A DNA stretch of 43,989 nucleotides from Lachnospiraceae bacterium (GCA_030540075.1 JAUNWX010000017.1:1-43989), one strand, 5' to 3'. Counted from the first letter of the stretch, positions 34,664 to 43,638 are shown. The notes: generated by a model not told the origin, from the sequence alone. A program made the numbers and translations.

Positions 34664-34730
34664 AGAAAGTGGGTTGTCACACGACTGGATTTAACGGATT
34701 TAACTGGTCGTGTGGTAGCCCACTTTTCTG
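34664..34730. terminator. Bidirectional terminator after the ATPase gene
   Basis: The stem pairs AAAGTGGG and CACACGAC with GTCGTGTG and CCCACTTT and is followed by TCTG; A-rich sequence lies on the left side. Confidence 0.8.
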
Positions 34731-34796
34731 TATCAGGATTTTATGTTGATTTTATCGTTCAATCATCGTGGCAAGCTGTGCGTTCGGGATAGGGTA

Positions 34797-35408
34797 TCAT
34801 GAAAACATGATCGTGATGTCGCACTTTTCCTGGATGCCCATGCGTTCGATGTAGATGTCTGTCTTCGGGATCCACTTGTCGATATAATCGTCGAGCTCGG
34901 CGGTTCCCTCGCGGTCGATGACATTCTCGATCTGCTGCGGGTACTTGATGTCCATGAAGATGCGAAGATCATATGGATCGCCGAAGTACGGGTTCATGCA
35001 GTAGGTGCCCTCGATGATGTTCAGGCGCTTCACCGGAACCTCGCGGGCAAACTCAGCGTCGAAGTCCATCGTGTGGTAGTTGAACGGACGATAGTACACG
35101 ACCTCCTTCCGGAGCACAGGCTCCAGCACCTCGGCCTTAAAACGCTCGTAATCGACATTGCCCCCGACCTCCCGCAGACGCTCCGGTGTGCGCTGGTGCG
35201 CCTGGAGATAATAGTCGTCGAGATGAAACAGATTTCCACCGAACTTCTGGTGCAGATACTTCGAGATGGTGGTTTTTCCGGCACCCGTACGGCCATCGAT
35301 TGCGATCAGTAGCGTATCATCCTCGGTACGTATCAGCTCTTCTATTGCGAGGACCACCGGCATGAAACGCTCGCGATCCCGCTGTTGCTGCTCATATGAA
35401 CTTGCCAT
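34797..35408 (-). CDS. Uridine kinase-like P-loop kinase
   Basis: A protein of 203 residues counted from the ATG at 35408, which has AGAAGGA 6 nt upstream. Walker A GRTGAGKTT follows LLIAID, the HLDDYYL motif is typical of uridine/phosphoribulokinase-like kinases, and IIEGTYCMNPYF matches the acceptor region. It probably phosphorylates uridine or a related nucleoside. It is shorter than Udk and could act on another small molecule. It has its own promoter and a leader of about 180 nt. Confidence 0.82.
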   Translation of the reverse strand: MASSYEQQQRDRERFMPVVLAIEELIRTEDDTLLIAIDGRTGAGKTTISKYLHQKFGGNLFHLDDYYLQAHQRTPERLREVGGNVDYERFKAEVLEPVLRKEVVYYRPFNYHTMDFDAEFAREVPVKRLNIIEGTYCMNPYFGDPYDLRIFMDIKYPQQIENVIDREGTAELDDYIDKWIPKTDIYIERMGIQEKCDITIMFS

Positions 35409-35593
35409 AATTTTCCTTCTGGAACTCCCACCCGTGCCGGACAAAACCCTCGCGGGCCCTGCGCTTTCCACTGTCTTCGCAGGCGAATGTCTACATGAGT
35501 GAGCTCCCCGTCGCCACAAGTGCACCGGCCGTGGCCTCGATACAGACCGCGCCTGTGCGTTTTACGCAGATTTTACTCTGCAGAATCTTTTAG

Positions 35594-35622
35594 ATTGTAG
35601 GCGCTTCCGAAATTTATGTCAA
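35594..35622 (-). promoter_or_regulatory. Promoter of the uridine-kinase-like gene
   Basis: Minus strand: TTGACA (35617-35622), 17 bp, TACAAT (35594-35599); a near-consensus housekeeping promoter. The leader is about 180 nt, with no recognised element. Confidence 0.75.
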
Positions 35623-35698
35623 GTTTAACAGCCCGTTCGTCGTTTCATCTGGTGCGCGCGGACGGCTTCCGCGTACGTCCGGTATCCTGAAATTTGCT

Positions 35699-37318
35699 TT
35701 ACAGCTCGAGCATGCGGGCGGCTTCTGCGCGGAGGGTGCTGCGCTGGTCGCGGAGGAGCAGGAACTGGTTGTACTGGTAGTACGCGTCGTTGCCGCACTC
35801 CTTGATGAAGCGGAGGCAGGCGCTGCTGGCGTTCAGGTTCGAGAGGAAGATGACGATTTCCTGGCCGTCAGAGAAGGCGTCGTGGAGGAAGCCGAAGGCG
35901 TTCGTGAGCTCGGTTCCGGTCTTCTCGATCGCGGCCTTGCGGGCGCTCTCCCGCTTCGTGAACCACTGCTTCGCGAGTGCGTACAGCGCGTCGTCCGTGG
36001 TGGCCGTTCCGTCGCCGCGGGCAATGCTGAGATCATGCATGAGCTCCTCGAGTGCGAGGATAACCTTCCGCTCGATGCGCTCCGCGCGGTGGCTGAGCAG
36101 GTGCGCCTTCTGCTGGCGCTGGAGCTCGGCGACCATCGCGTCGTGGTCCGCCGCGAGCTGCACCTGGAGACCGCCTGCTGCAGCACTGCTCGTGCCCGAT
36201 GTGGTCGATGGACGGTCCGTGGCCGGGGCCGTCGAGGCAGCCGGCGCGGTATGTACGTTCTGGTCGACGGCATTGGCCGAAGGAAGGGCGTCGCGGAGCT
36301 TCTTCATCTCGGTGAAGACGGCGCGCTGGATATCCACCTGCTCGCCGTAAGCACGGAAGCCCTGGCCGAGGGCGTCGGTGAGCAGGCCGATCAGGGAGAG
36401 CTTCTCGTCGAACGGGGCGCTGACGAGGGCGTGGATGTCGGTCGGCCGCTGGCCGGCGAGGATCTCCGGCACATGGTAGCTCGTGCGGTACTTCTGGTAG
36501 AGGTCGTAGTAGGTCGCGAAGTCGCGCGCCACCTCCGGGTCCTCGAGGTACTGGAGTACGAGCTCGCGTGTGATCGGGAGGCCCATCTCCTCGTAGACCG
36601 TCATGATGCGGCTCAGGTCCTCCCAGCCACGGGCGGTGACGAACTGCTGGCCCGCGAGGTCGGCCTTCACGATGTAGAAGTTCTCCTTCTTGATGTCGAG
36701 GTAGGCGAGGATCGCGCCGTGGACGCCCATCTGGTAGGCGTAGCGCTTCCAGGCCTCGACATCCGCAGTGATATCGAGCCTCTTCACACGGTCGAGGGTC
36801 ACGATGTCGAAGTCGCGCACCGAGCGGTTGTACTCCGGCGGGTTGCCGGCGGTGACGATCACGAAGCCGTCCGGGACCTTGTGGGTGCCGAAGGTCTTGT
36901 ACTGGAGGAACTGGAGCATCATCGGGGCGAGGGTCTCGGACACGCAGTTGATCTCGTCGAGGAAGAGGATGCCTTCGTGGATGCCGGAGCGCTCGATCTG
37001 CTCATAGACCGCAGCGATGATCTCGGACATGGTGTACTCGGTGACGGAATACTCTTCACCGCCGAAATCGCGCTTCGAGATGAACGGGAGGCCGATGGCG
37101 GACTGGCGCGTGTGGTGCGTAATGGTGTATGACACGAGGTTGATGCCGAGCTCCGACGCGATCTGCTCCATGATGGCGGTTTTGCCGATGCCCGGCGGGC
37201 CCATGAGGAGCATCGGGCGCTGCTTCTCGACCGGGATCCGGTAGGCGCCGGTCTCGTCCTTCAGGAGGTAGGCGCGGACCGTGTTGATGATTTCCTGTTT
37301 TGCTTCGATGATGTTCAT
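35699..37318 (-). CDS. MoxR-type AAA+ ATPase with low-complexity insert
   Basis: A 539-residue protein counted from the ATG at 37318 (AAAGG 7 nt upstream). The N-terminal MoxR-like AAA+ module has Walker A GPPGIGKT (40-47), Walker B ILFLDEIN (117-124), sensor 1 IVTAGNPPEYN (about 154-164) and an arginine-finger region near RVKRLD. A helical C-terminal half is interrupted by an Ala/Thr/Ser-rich stretch (about 347-382). MoxR ATPases work with VWA-domain partners as chaperones or metal insertases; the partner is encoded immediately upstream. It is the last gene of the lon-SGNH-LRR-VWA-MoxR block. Confidence 0.88.
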   Translation of the reverse strand: MNIIEAKQEIINTVRAYLLKDETGAYRIPVEKQRPMLLMGPPGIGKTAIMEQIASELGINLVSYTITHHTRQSAIGLPFISKRDFGGEEYSVTEYTMSEIIAAVYEQIERSGIHEGILFLDEINCVSETLAPMMLQFLQYKTFGTHKVPDGFVIVTAGNPPEYNRSVRDFDIVTLDRVKRLDITADVEAWKRYAYQMGVHGAILAYLDIKKENFYIVKADLAGQQFVTARGWEDLSRIMTVYEEMGLPITRELVLQYLEDPEVARDFATYYDLYQKYRTSYHVPEILAGQRPTDIHALVSAPFDEKLSLIGLLTDALGQGFRAYGEQVDIQRAVFTEMKKLRDALPSANAVDQNVHTAPAASTAPATDRPSTTSGTSSAAAGGLQVQLAADHDAMVAELQRQQKAHLLSHRAERIERKVILALEELMHDLSIARGDGTATTDDALYALAKQWFTKRESARKAAIEKTGTELTNAFGFLHDAFSDGQEIVIFLSNLNASSACLRFIKECGNDAYYQYNQFLLLRDQRSTLRAEAARMLEL

Positions 37319-37325
37319 TTCTATA

Positions 37326-37376
37326 CCTTTCTTGCCAGGGGCTCGGAGAACCGGCAACAGAAGCACAGTACTCCGG
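37326..37376 (-). other. Hairpin between VWA and MoxR genes, with TACTGTG loop (stem-loop copy 3)
   Basis: CAGGGGC-CGGAG pairs with CTCCG-GCCCCTG around a 22-nt loop starting TACTGTGCTTCTG, identical in its first 13 bases to the loop at 143-155. With no T-tract it may modulate rather than stop transcription into the MoxR gene. Confidence 0.55.
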
Positions 37377-37404
37377 GCCCCTGTCTATGTGTCTACATGG
37401 GAAC

Positions 37405-38012
37405 TCAATCTTTCAGGTAGAGTTTCAGCGCCCAGTCCGGGGCGGCCTGGTCGTCGATGTCGGCCCAGGGGTCGAAAACGAAGGCGGTCTGGTAATCAGT
37501 CGGCTTCGTCGGGTACGGGCCGTGGCCGTCGGTGAAGTACATGAGTCCGCGGAGCTCCGGCAGGGCGCCCTGGGCGCGCAGCTCTTCCACGTACTGAAAA
37601 ACGGGTCTGAAGTCGGTGCCGTAGCCGCCCTTCATCTCGAAATGCGCGGCGTAGTCCTCAATCTCCTCCGGCTTCGTCAGCACGATGTCCTCCTGGACGC
37701 GGTCGTCGCAGAGGATGAGGTGCACGCGGATCCGCTGGAAAAAGTTCGTGCGCCGACGGAGGATCGCGGCGGTTTCGTCGAGGAAGCGCTGGACCTGTCC
37801 CTGCTCGGTCGAGGCGGAGGTGTCGATGGCGATGATGAGGTCCGAGATGCGGCGCTCTTCGCGGAATTCGTTCTCTTCGATGAGCGGCATGTTGCCGTAG
37901 ACCTCCATGCCGTAATTATAGTAGCCGTAGTCGAAGCTGTCCGGGTCAACGTGCGTGACTTCGCGGAGCACGGTCAGCTTCTCAAGAAAGTCGCGGAAGT
38001 CGGTCTCCTGCC
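37405..38012 (-). CDS. VWA-domain part of a frameshifted DUF2201 protein
   Basis: This is the C-terminal part of the protein that begins at 38939, now in another frame. It has a von Willebrand A-like domain with the MIDAS residues DLIIAIDTSAST (DxSxS), GGYGTDF (Thr) and MYFTDGHG (Asp). Protein-like sequence starts at QETDFRDFLEKL, directly after the break at about 38011. Restoring one base (GGCAG to GGCCAG on the coding strand) would join it to the upstream part as ...DETGQETDF.... It is probably one gene with the N-terminal half, needed as the partner of the MoxR ATPase. Confidence 0.75.
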
Positions 38013-38939
38013 GGTCTCGTCCGACGCCTCCGCGCCGAAGGTCGTGAGCTCGGTCTGCAGGCGCTCCGCCGTGTCCTTCCACTGCTCATCGAGCGCCGAC
38101 TCGTCTACCTGGGCCAATGCTCCTGTCCCGTTCTTCGGTGGCGCAGCCGGGTCCGGCTCGGCGACCGGCGGGGTGTCGGGGGTTCCGGCATCCGGGGCGT
38201 TTGAAGGCGGCGTCGGATGATCCGGGTCCTGTGCGTCCTGGGCGTCGGCGTTCGGATCCGCGGAGCCATCTGCGTCCGGGTCGCCTGCATTGGCGTCAGG
38301 AGGCTGGGGTGCACCCGGCGGGGTCGAGGCGTCGTCCAGAAGATCCTCCGGAATCTCCGGCTGGCCGCCGCCCTTCTGGTCCTCCATCCGCTTCCAGAAC
38401 TGATGGTCACATTTGTGAAACTCGAGGGTCAGCTGCTGCAGTGTGTCGAGGTCCGGCTTGTTCAGGTGAAAATAGTGGTAGATGCGCTCGGCGCTCAGCA
38501 CGCGGCACTCCGACCGCAGGCGCTCATACCACTCCTCGCGGAAGGGATAGGCCGGGCGGTTGATGATGTCGTAGTCCATCGAGTCGAGGACGGACTCGAC
38601 CTGGATGTCCGCGGCGAGGTCCCAGAGCACCGGATCCTCGTACTGGTCCGAGCTGAACATGTGCCGGAAGATGCAGTGCAGGAGGATGTGAAGGTAGAGG
38701 CGGTCCAGCTTCTGCGGGCTCTCGAGGAAAAGCGCGAAGACGAAGTTCGGGTTATAGTGGATCGTCCGCGCGTCAGTGCCCATGGACTGCGTCGCGAGGT
38801 CCATCGTGTAGCCGAGGCTGTCGAGCGCACGCGCCATGAAGCGGAGATGGATGTAGAGCTCGGTCCGCGCTTCGTTCAGTATTCGGTTTCCGAAATCAAT
38901 CAGGTCCTGATGGGCCCGCATGCGTTCAAGCTTCGCCAC
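37974..38939 (-). CDS. DUF2201 N-terminal metallopeptidase-like part, frameshifted; catalytic Glu absent
   Basis: Starts at GTG 38939 with AAAGGAG 5 nt upstream. The helical putative-metallopeptidase domain contains HILLHCIFRH (residues 84-93), which keeps the three His of HExxHxxxxH but has Ile85 in place of the catalytic Glu. A Pro/Asp/Ala-rich disordered segment (about 205-275) follows, with repeated DANA/PNAD-type units. After DETGR the frame leaves the homologous sequence and ends about a dozen residues later. The real product is probably a single protein of about 510 residues spanning 37405-38939. Either a sequencing error or a genuine mutation explains the break. Confidence 0.8.
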   Translation of the reverse strand: MAKLERMRAHQDLIDFGNRILNEARTELYIHLRFMARALDSLGYTMDLATQSMGTDARTIHYNPNFVFALFLESPQKLDRLYLHILLHCIFRHMFSSDQYEDPVLWDLAADIQVESVLDSMDYDIINRPAYPFREEWYERLRSECRVLSAERIYHYFHLNKPDLDTLQQLTLEFHKCDHQFWKRMEDQKGGGQPEIPEDLLDDASTPPGAPQPPDANAGDPDADGSADPNADAQDAQDPDHPTPPSNAPDAGTPDTPPVAEPDPAAPPKNGTGALAQVDESALDEQWKDTAERLQTELTTFGAEASDETGRRPTSATFLRS

Positions 38940-38960
38940 GACGGCTCCTTTCTATAATTA

Positions 38961-40133
38961 TTACAGTTCGAAGATTTCCGGGCCGCTGCTTGAGGCAGCG
39001 GCGAAGTGCTTCCGGTTGTAGTCCATGAGGAGGGCAGCGCTGGTGATGTCCTGCACTTCGGTGCAGACGTCGAGGGCCGGCTGGATGGCTTCCTCGAGGA
39101 TGAGCTCGTGGGTCACCAGGAAGCTGAGACGCTCAGCGGTTCGTGTCGGGTCCTGCGGGATCCAGCGAAGCTCACCTTCATGACCGAAGCGCTCCTCGCG
39201 CTCGCCGCGCAGCATGCGTGGCAGGATCGTCGGGCTCTGCACGCGTAGGTAGTCCTCGTACTGTGCACGGAACGCGGGTTCCAGACGATAGGGATGCATC
39301 AGACGACCGAAGGCGGCATTGACCGCACTCGCGGGTTCATCGTAGGTGAAGCGCGGGAACTGGCGGTCGTAGCCCTGGAAGTCGATGCCGGTCCGGGTGA
39401 CGAGCTGGCGTGTCGCGTAGCCGGCCCCCTCGATGTGCTCGTGGATCGCGCGGGCCATCGTGTCCTCCTGGTAGTTGTCGGCATAGGATGGGAAGGTCAG
39501 CGCCGCGGTCGCGTAGTAACGGCCATCCGCACGCGACTGAACAAGCGGCGTAGCGTCCAGATCGACAGTGATGCCGGCAGACGTGGATGCGAAGGTGGTG
39601 AGCGATGATGCAATGCTATGGGACGCTGAAGCGGCGCCCGGCAGTGTCAAATCCTGTCCGGTGCCAGACGAAGCCACAACGCTGCCCAGCAGGAGAAAGT
39701 GCTCGTCTGCGCGGGGATGCTCCGGGTCAACCGGGAAATGGATCGTCAGGGGGAGCATCGCGTCGCTGTCGCCGACGAGCTCCTTCAGGAGGCGAAAGTG
39801 GCCCGGGGTGTGGAGCGTGAGCTCGATGTCCTGGAGCTCCGGGCACTGGCGGAGCGCACCGTCATAGTAGTCGACGACGCTGTCGCTCAGCTTCACATAA
39901 TGGAGATGGGCGCAGTTGTGGAAGGCAAACGAGCGGATGCAGCGGATGCTTTCCGGGAGGATCAGCTCCTCGAGGTCTGCGCGGGAAGCGAAGGCACGGC
40001 CGGCGATCTCCTCGACCGGGATGTGGTCCGCGGTTTCTGCCGGCACAAAAAGCGTCCGCACCGGGCCGTCATAGCCCGTCACGGACGCAAAGGTACGATT
40101 TCGTTCGGTTTTGATTTCAAAAGTAAATGGCAT
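38961..40133 (-). CDS. Cytoplasmic BspA-type leucine-rich-repeat protein
   Basis: A 390-residue protein with no signal peptide. An N-terminal LRR_5/BspA-like region (about 25-115) shows the repeating pattern IAGRAFASRADLEELILPESI and IRSFAFHNCAHLHYVKLSDSV. A Ser/Thr/Ala-rich insert lies at about 155-195. The C-terminal part (about 200-390) is not recognised. BspA repeats usually occur on surface proteins, so an intracellular form between lon/SGNH and VWA/MoxR genes suggests a substrate adaptor; this is inference. The gaps to its neighbours are 21 and 30 bp, consistent with one operon. Confidence 0.75.
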   Translation of the reverse strand: MPFTFEIKTERNRTFASVTGYDGPVRTLFVPAETADHIPVEEIAGRAFASRADLEELILPESIRCIRSFAFHNCAHLHYVKLSDSVVDYYDGALRQCPELQDIELTLHTPGHFRLLKELVGDSDAMLPLTIHFPVDPEHPRADEHFLLLGSVVASSGTGQDLTLPGAASASHSIASSLTTFASTSAGITVDLDATPLVQSRADGRYYATAALTFPSYADNYQEDTMARAIHEHIEGAGYATRQLVTRTGIDFQGYDRQFPRFTYDEPASAVNAAFGRLMHPYRLEPAFRAQYEDYLRVQSPTILPRMLRGEREERFGHEGELRWIPQDPTRTAERLSFLVTHELILEEAIQPALDVCTEVQDITSAALLMDYNRKHFAAASSSGPEIFEL

Positions 40134-40163
40134 ATATGATGTAAAGTCCTGTAGGTTTCAATT

Positions 40164-41003
40164 TCAGATATGAACGCCGTGGGAGATCCAGAGTCCTGTC
40201 GTTTCGTAATTCGGATACTTCTGGCGGAGCTCCTGGAGGGCAGCTGCCTTCGAGGCGCGCTCAGCGGCCTGGTACTGGGTGGCCTGCTGGAAGAGGCGGT
40301 TGTTTTCTGCCTGCACTTCCGGAGAAATCGGCTCAACCGGTGCCTCCACATAGGTAGAGGTCCCCTGCATTGTCCGAAGCACGAGCTGCGCCAGCTTGCC
40401 GTACGCGGTGGCGGTGAGGTGCAGGCCGTCGCTCAGGTAGTCCTCCGGATGACCGAGGAAGAGGTAGTACGGGTTGATCACGGTCGCCGGGAGCTGCTGT
40501 CCGAGGGTCATCACCGGCTGAATCGTCTGCTGGATCAGACCGAAGTGAAGGTCGTGGGAATCCGGCGCGATGATGAGATAGATCTTCGGGTTCTTCTTCG
40601 TCTGCCGGAAGCTGTCGATCAGCTCCCTGTACTGATTCTGGAAGTAGAGCGGCGTGAAGTTGTAGGCGCCCACATCATTGGACCCGAACATAAAGATCAG
40701 GATGTCGGCGTCGTACTGGATGGCCACGCTGTAATCCTCTGTGTTCCGGTACTCGACCGGGCCGTCGTCGATGACGTAGCTCGAGGTATGACCGAAGTTC
40801 CGCACCTCGTACTGTGCGCCCAGGAGCTGCTGGAGCTGCGCCGGGTAGGACTGCGCATCCTCGAGGAGATAGCCGCGCGTCAGCGAATCCCCGACGCAGG
40901 CCACCTTCGTTTTCGTGTTCGTCTGCGCACAGACGCTCATCGTGAAGGTCAGAGCGAACAGTGCGCTGAGGACGATCTGCTTCATATTCACTAAAGATTT
41001 CAT
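40164..41003 (-). CDS. Secreted SGNH/GDSL hydrolase
   Basis: A 279-residue exported hydrolase. The signal peptide spans about residues 7-27 (MKQIVLSALFALTF, cleavage near VCAQ). SGNH blocks are CVGDSLTRG (nucleophile Ser), GSNDV (block III, Asn) and SDGLHLT (block V, Asp and His). The C-terminus is a Gln/Ala-rich helix. The family removes acyl groups from polysaccharides, lipids or peptidoglycan. GAGGAG lies 7 nt before the ATG. It is 34 bp downstream of lon, so it probably shares its promoter. Confidence 0.88.
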   Translation of the reverse strand: MKSLVNMKQIVLSALFALTFTMSVCAQTNTKTKVACVGDSLTRGYLLEDAQSYPAQLQQLLGAQYEVRNFGHTSSYVIDDGPVEYRNTEDYSVAIQYDADILIFMFGSNDVGAYNFTPLYFQNQYRELIDSFRQTKKNPKIYLIIAPDSHDLHFGLIQQTIQPVMTLGQQLPATVINPYYLFLGHPEDYLSDGLHLTATAYGKLAQLVLRTMQGTSTYVEAPVEPISPEVQAENNRLFQQATQYQAAERASKAAALQELRQKYPNYETTGLWISHGVHI

Positions 41004-41037
41004 GCTTGAACTCCTCGTTAAATATAGGCTTCCATGT

Positions 41038-43542
41038 TTAAGAGTTTACGCCTTTCTTCTTCAGGATGCCAAGTGCGATCAGCACTTCTTCGATGCTTTC
41101 CACCGGGATGATCTCGAGCCGGTCGCGGACTTCGGCGGCGACGTCGCGGAGGTCGTCAATGTTCTCCTTCGGGATGAAGACCTTCTGGACGCCGGCGCGC
41201 TCTGCGGCCATGAGCTTCTCCGGGAGGCCGCCGATGGCGCTGACAGCGCCTTCGAGGGAAACTTCACCGGTCATGGCGACGTTCGGCGGTACCGGGATGC
41301 CGGTCACGAGGGAGGCGATGGCGGTCGTCATGGTGATGCCGGCCGATGGGCCGTCCTTCGGGGTCGAGCCGTCCGGTACGTGGATGTGCAGGTCGTTCTT
41401 CTCGAAGCGCTCGGCCTGCTCCGGGAAGCGGGACTGTACAAGGGCCTGCGCGATGGCGCTGGATTCCTTCATGACGTCGCCGAGCTGGCCGGTGATGATC
41501 GTCTTGCCGCTGCCCTTCGTGAAGAGGCTTTCGATGTAAAGGATCTCGCCGCCGACCTGGGTCCAGGCGAGTCCGGTGACGACGCCCGGCTGAGCAGAGG
41601 CCTTCACCTTATTATGCGGGAGGGCGTGCATGTCGAGGAAGTCGCGGAGGTTCTCGCGGGTCACCTGGATGACCGGATGCTTCTCCGCGGCTGTGCCCGT
41701 CGGTACTGCAGGGGACGCTGCAGACGCAACGGTCGTCGTGCCGGCTTCCGTCTGTGCAGCATTGGTGGCTTCGGCGTTCGTCTCAGCATTGGCCGGGGCC
41801 GAAGCGGCGGTCGTGTCGGCTTCCGGCTGTGCAGCCGTGGTGGCTGCGGCGGTCGTCTCAGCATTGGCCGGAGCAGAAGTGGTGGTCTCCTCTGCCTGGA
41901 TGTACTTCACCGCGGCGATACGGCAGAGGGTGTCGAGGCGCTTCTTGAGGCCACGGACGCCGCCTTCGCGCGTATAGTCCGAGATGATCGTGTCGAGGAC
42001 GTCATCCGCGAGCGCCACATCGCCCTCTGCGAGGCCGACGTTCTTCAGGGCCTTCGGGAAGAGGTGACGCTTCGCGATCTCAAGCTTCTCGCTCGGGGTG
42101 TAGCCCTGGAACTCGATGACCTCCATACGGTTCAGCAGCGGAGACGGGATCGTGTCGAGGGTGTTCGCGGTGCAGACGAAGAACACGTCACTGAGATCAT
42201 ACGGTACGTTCATGTAGTGATCGGTGAAGGTGTTGTTCTGCTCCGGATCGAGGACCTCGAGGAGGGCGCTCGCCGGATCACCGTTGAAGGAGCTCGAGAG
42301 CTTGTCGATCTCGTCGAGCACCATAACCGGGTTCGACACGCCGGCCTTCGCGATGCCATCCATGATACGCCCCGGCATCGCGCCGATGTAGGTACGACGG
42401 TGGCCGCGGATATCCGCCTCATCGCGTACGCCACCGAGGGAAACGCGCACGTACTTGCGGTGCAGCGCCTTCGCGATGGACTTGCCGATCGAGGTCTTAC
42501 CGGTACCCGGGGCACCGACGAAGACGAGGATGGAGCCGGCCTGGGACTTTCGGAGGTTCATCACCGCGATCTGCTGGATGATACGCTCCTTCACCTTCTT
42601 CATGCCGAAATGATCCTCATCGAGGATCTGCTGGGCCTCGCCGAGGTTGATGGTCTCCGGCGCTTCCTTCTTCCAGGAAAGACCGGTCACGAAATCGAGG
42701 TAATCGTAGAGCATGCCGGACTCGGCGGAATTGGCCCCGTCGTTCTTCACGCGGTTGAGGACCTTCGTCGCTTCGCGCTTCGCCTCCTCGTTCATGCCGG
42801 ATTCCTCGATCTTCAGCTCATACTTCCGCGCATCGGATACCTGCTCCGGGTGCATCTCGTCGAGCTCGTTCTGGAGATAATCAATCTGCTTACGAAGTGC
42901 CTGCTCCTTATACGCCTTCTGGTAATCCTCCTGCTGCGCCGACTGGGCGTCGGAGGTCACCTTCGCGACCTCGGAATACTCATAGATGATACGCTCGAGG
43001 CGCTCGAAACGCGTCTTCGCCGAATCCTCCTGCAGCAGGCTGTAGCGCTCCTCGTTCGAGAGGGTGAGCCATGAGCTGAGCACCGACGCGGCCTCCTCGA
43101 TCGAGCTGTACTGATCGATGTAGGTACGCATCATGTCGCCGAAACGGAAGCGGGACACCATCTCGCGGAGGCCTTCCTTGATCTTCGCGAGCTTCATGTG
43201 CGCCTCGGCCGGATCCATATCCATGATGTCTGCGCGCTTCGTCGTCTCGACGAAGATCTCGCGGTTTTCATTGACCAGCACCTGATGCACGTCGACACGC
43301 GCCGCGGTCTGCACGACGACATAGCCGTCCGTACTGATCTCCTCGACGACGCCCTCGACGCCGATCGGATAAAAGCTCTCCGAGTTCATCTCCTCGCGCG
43401 TCTGCTGCTCCCGGAGGACGAGGATGGTCACCTCATCGCCCTGGTAGATGTTGTTGCCGGCCATCGCACGGAAGGCCTGGGTCTGGAAAAATATATTGGA
43501 GTGCGGTAACACCAGCACGTTGTAAAGTGGTAAAACTTTCAT
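41038..43542 (-). CDS. lon: ATP-dependent Lon protease with Ala/Thr-rich insert
   Basis: An 834-residue Lon. N-terminal substrate domain (about 1-200), coiled coil (about 200-245), AAA+ module with Walker A GAPGTGKT (343-350) and Walker B VMVLDEID (406-413), and a protease domain with Ser733 (KDGPSAG) and Lys776 (GGLPEK). An Ala/Thr/Asn/Glu-rich stretch (about 551-622) with tandem repeats at protein and DNA level (about 41690-41890) is inserted between the AAA+ and protease domains, where Lon normally has a short link. Lon degrades misfolded and regulatory proteins. AGGAG lies 8 nt before the ATG. It is the first gene of the minus-strand block. Confidence 0.96.
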   Translation of the reverse strand: MKVLPLYNVLVLPHSNIFFQTQAFRAMAGNNIYQGDEVTILVLREQQTREEMNSESFYPIGVEGVVEEISTDGYVVVQTAARVDVHQVLVNENREIFVETTKRADIMDMDPAEAHMKLAKIKEGLREMVSRFRFGDMMRTYIDQYSSIEEAASVLSSWLTLSNEERYSLLQEDSAKTRFERLERIIYEYSEVAKVTSDAQSAQQEDYQKAYKEQALRKQIDYLQNELDEMHPEQVSDARKYELKIEESGMNEEAKREATKVLNRVKNDGANSAESGMLYDYLDFVTGLSWKKEAPETINLGEAQQILDEDHFGMKKVKERIIQQIAVMNLRKSQAGSILVFVGAPGTGKTSIGKSIAKALHRKYVRVSLGGVRDEADIRGHRRTYIGAMPGRIMDGIAKAGVSNPVMVLDEIDKLSSSFNGDPASALLEVLDPEQNNTFTDHYMNVPYDLSDVFFVCTANTLDTIPSPLLNRMEVIEFQGYTPSEKLEIAKRHLFPKALKNVGLAEGDVALADDVLDTIISDYTREGGVRGLKKRLDTLCRIAAVKYIQAEETTTSAPANAETTAAATTAAQPEADTTAASAPANAETNAEATNAAQTEAGTTTVASAASPAVPTGTAAEKHPVIQVTRENLRDFLDMHALPHNKVKASAQPGVVTGLAWTQVGGEILYIESLFTKGSGKTIITGQLGDVMKESSAIAQALVQSRFPEQAERFEKNDLHIHVPDGSTPKDGPSAGITMTTAIASLVTGIPVPPNVAMTGEVSLEGAVSAIGGLPEKLMAAERAGVQKVFIPKENIDDLRDVAAEVRDRLEIIPVESIEEVLIALGILKKKGVNS

Positions 43543-43638
43543 ATTTTATGCTCCTGAAAAGAGTTTGTGTGAACACAAGGCTTTTTGAATCACACTCCCC
43601 TGCTGCAGGCCGGAGCCTGTTAGCAGTCTGTTTATACG

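Noticed and set aside
40915-43074. A 719-codon plus-strand frame opposite lon
   Set aside because: Lon is unmistakable on the other strand; the plus frame has no domain.
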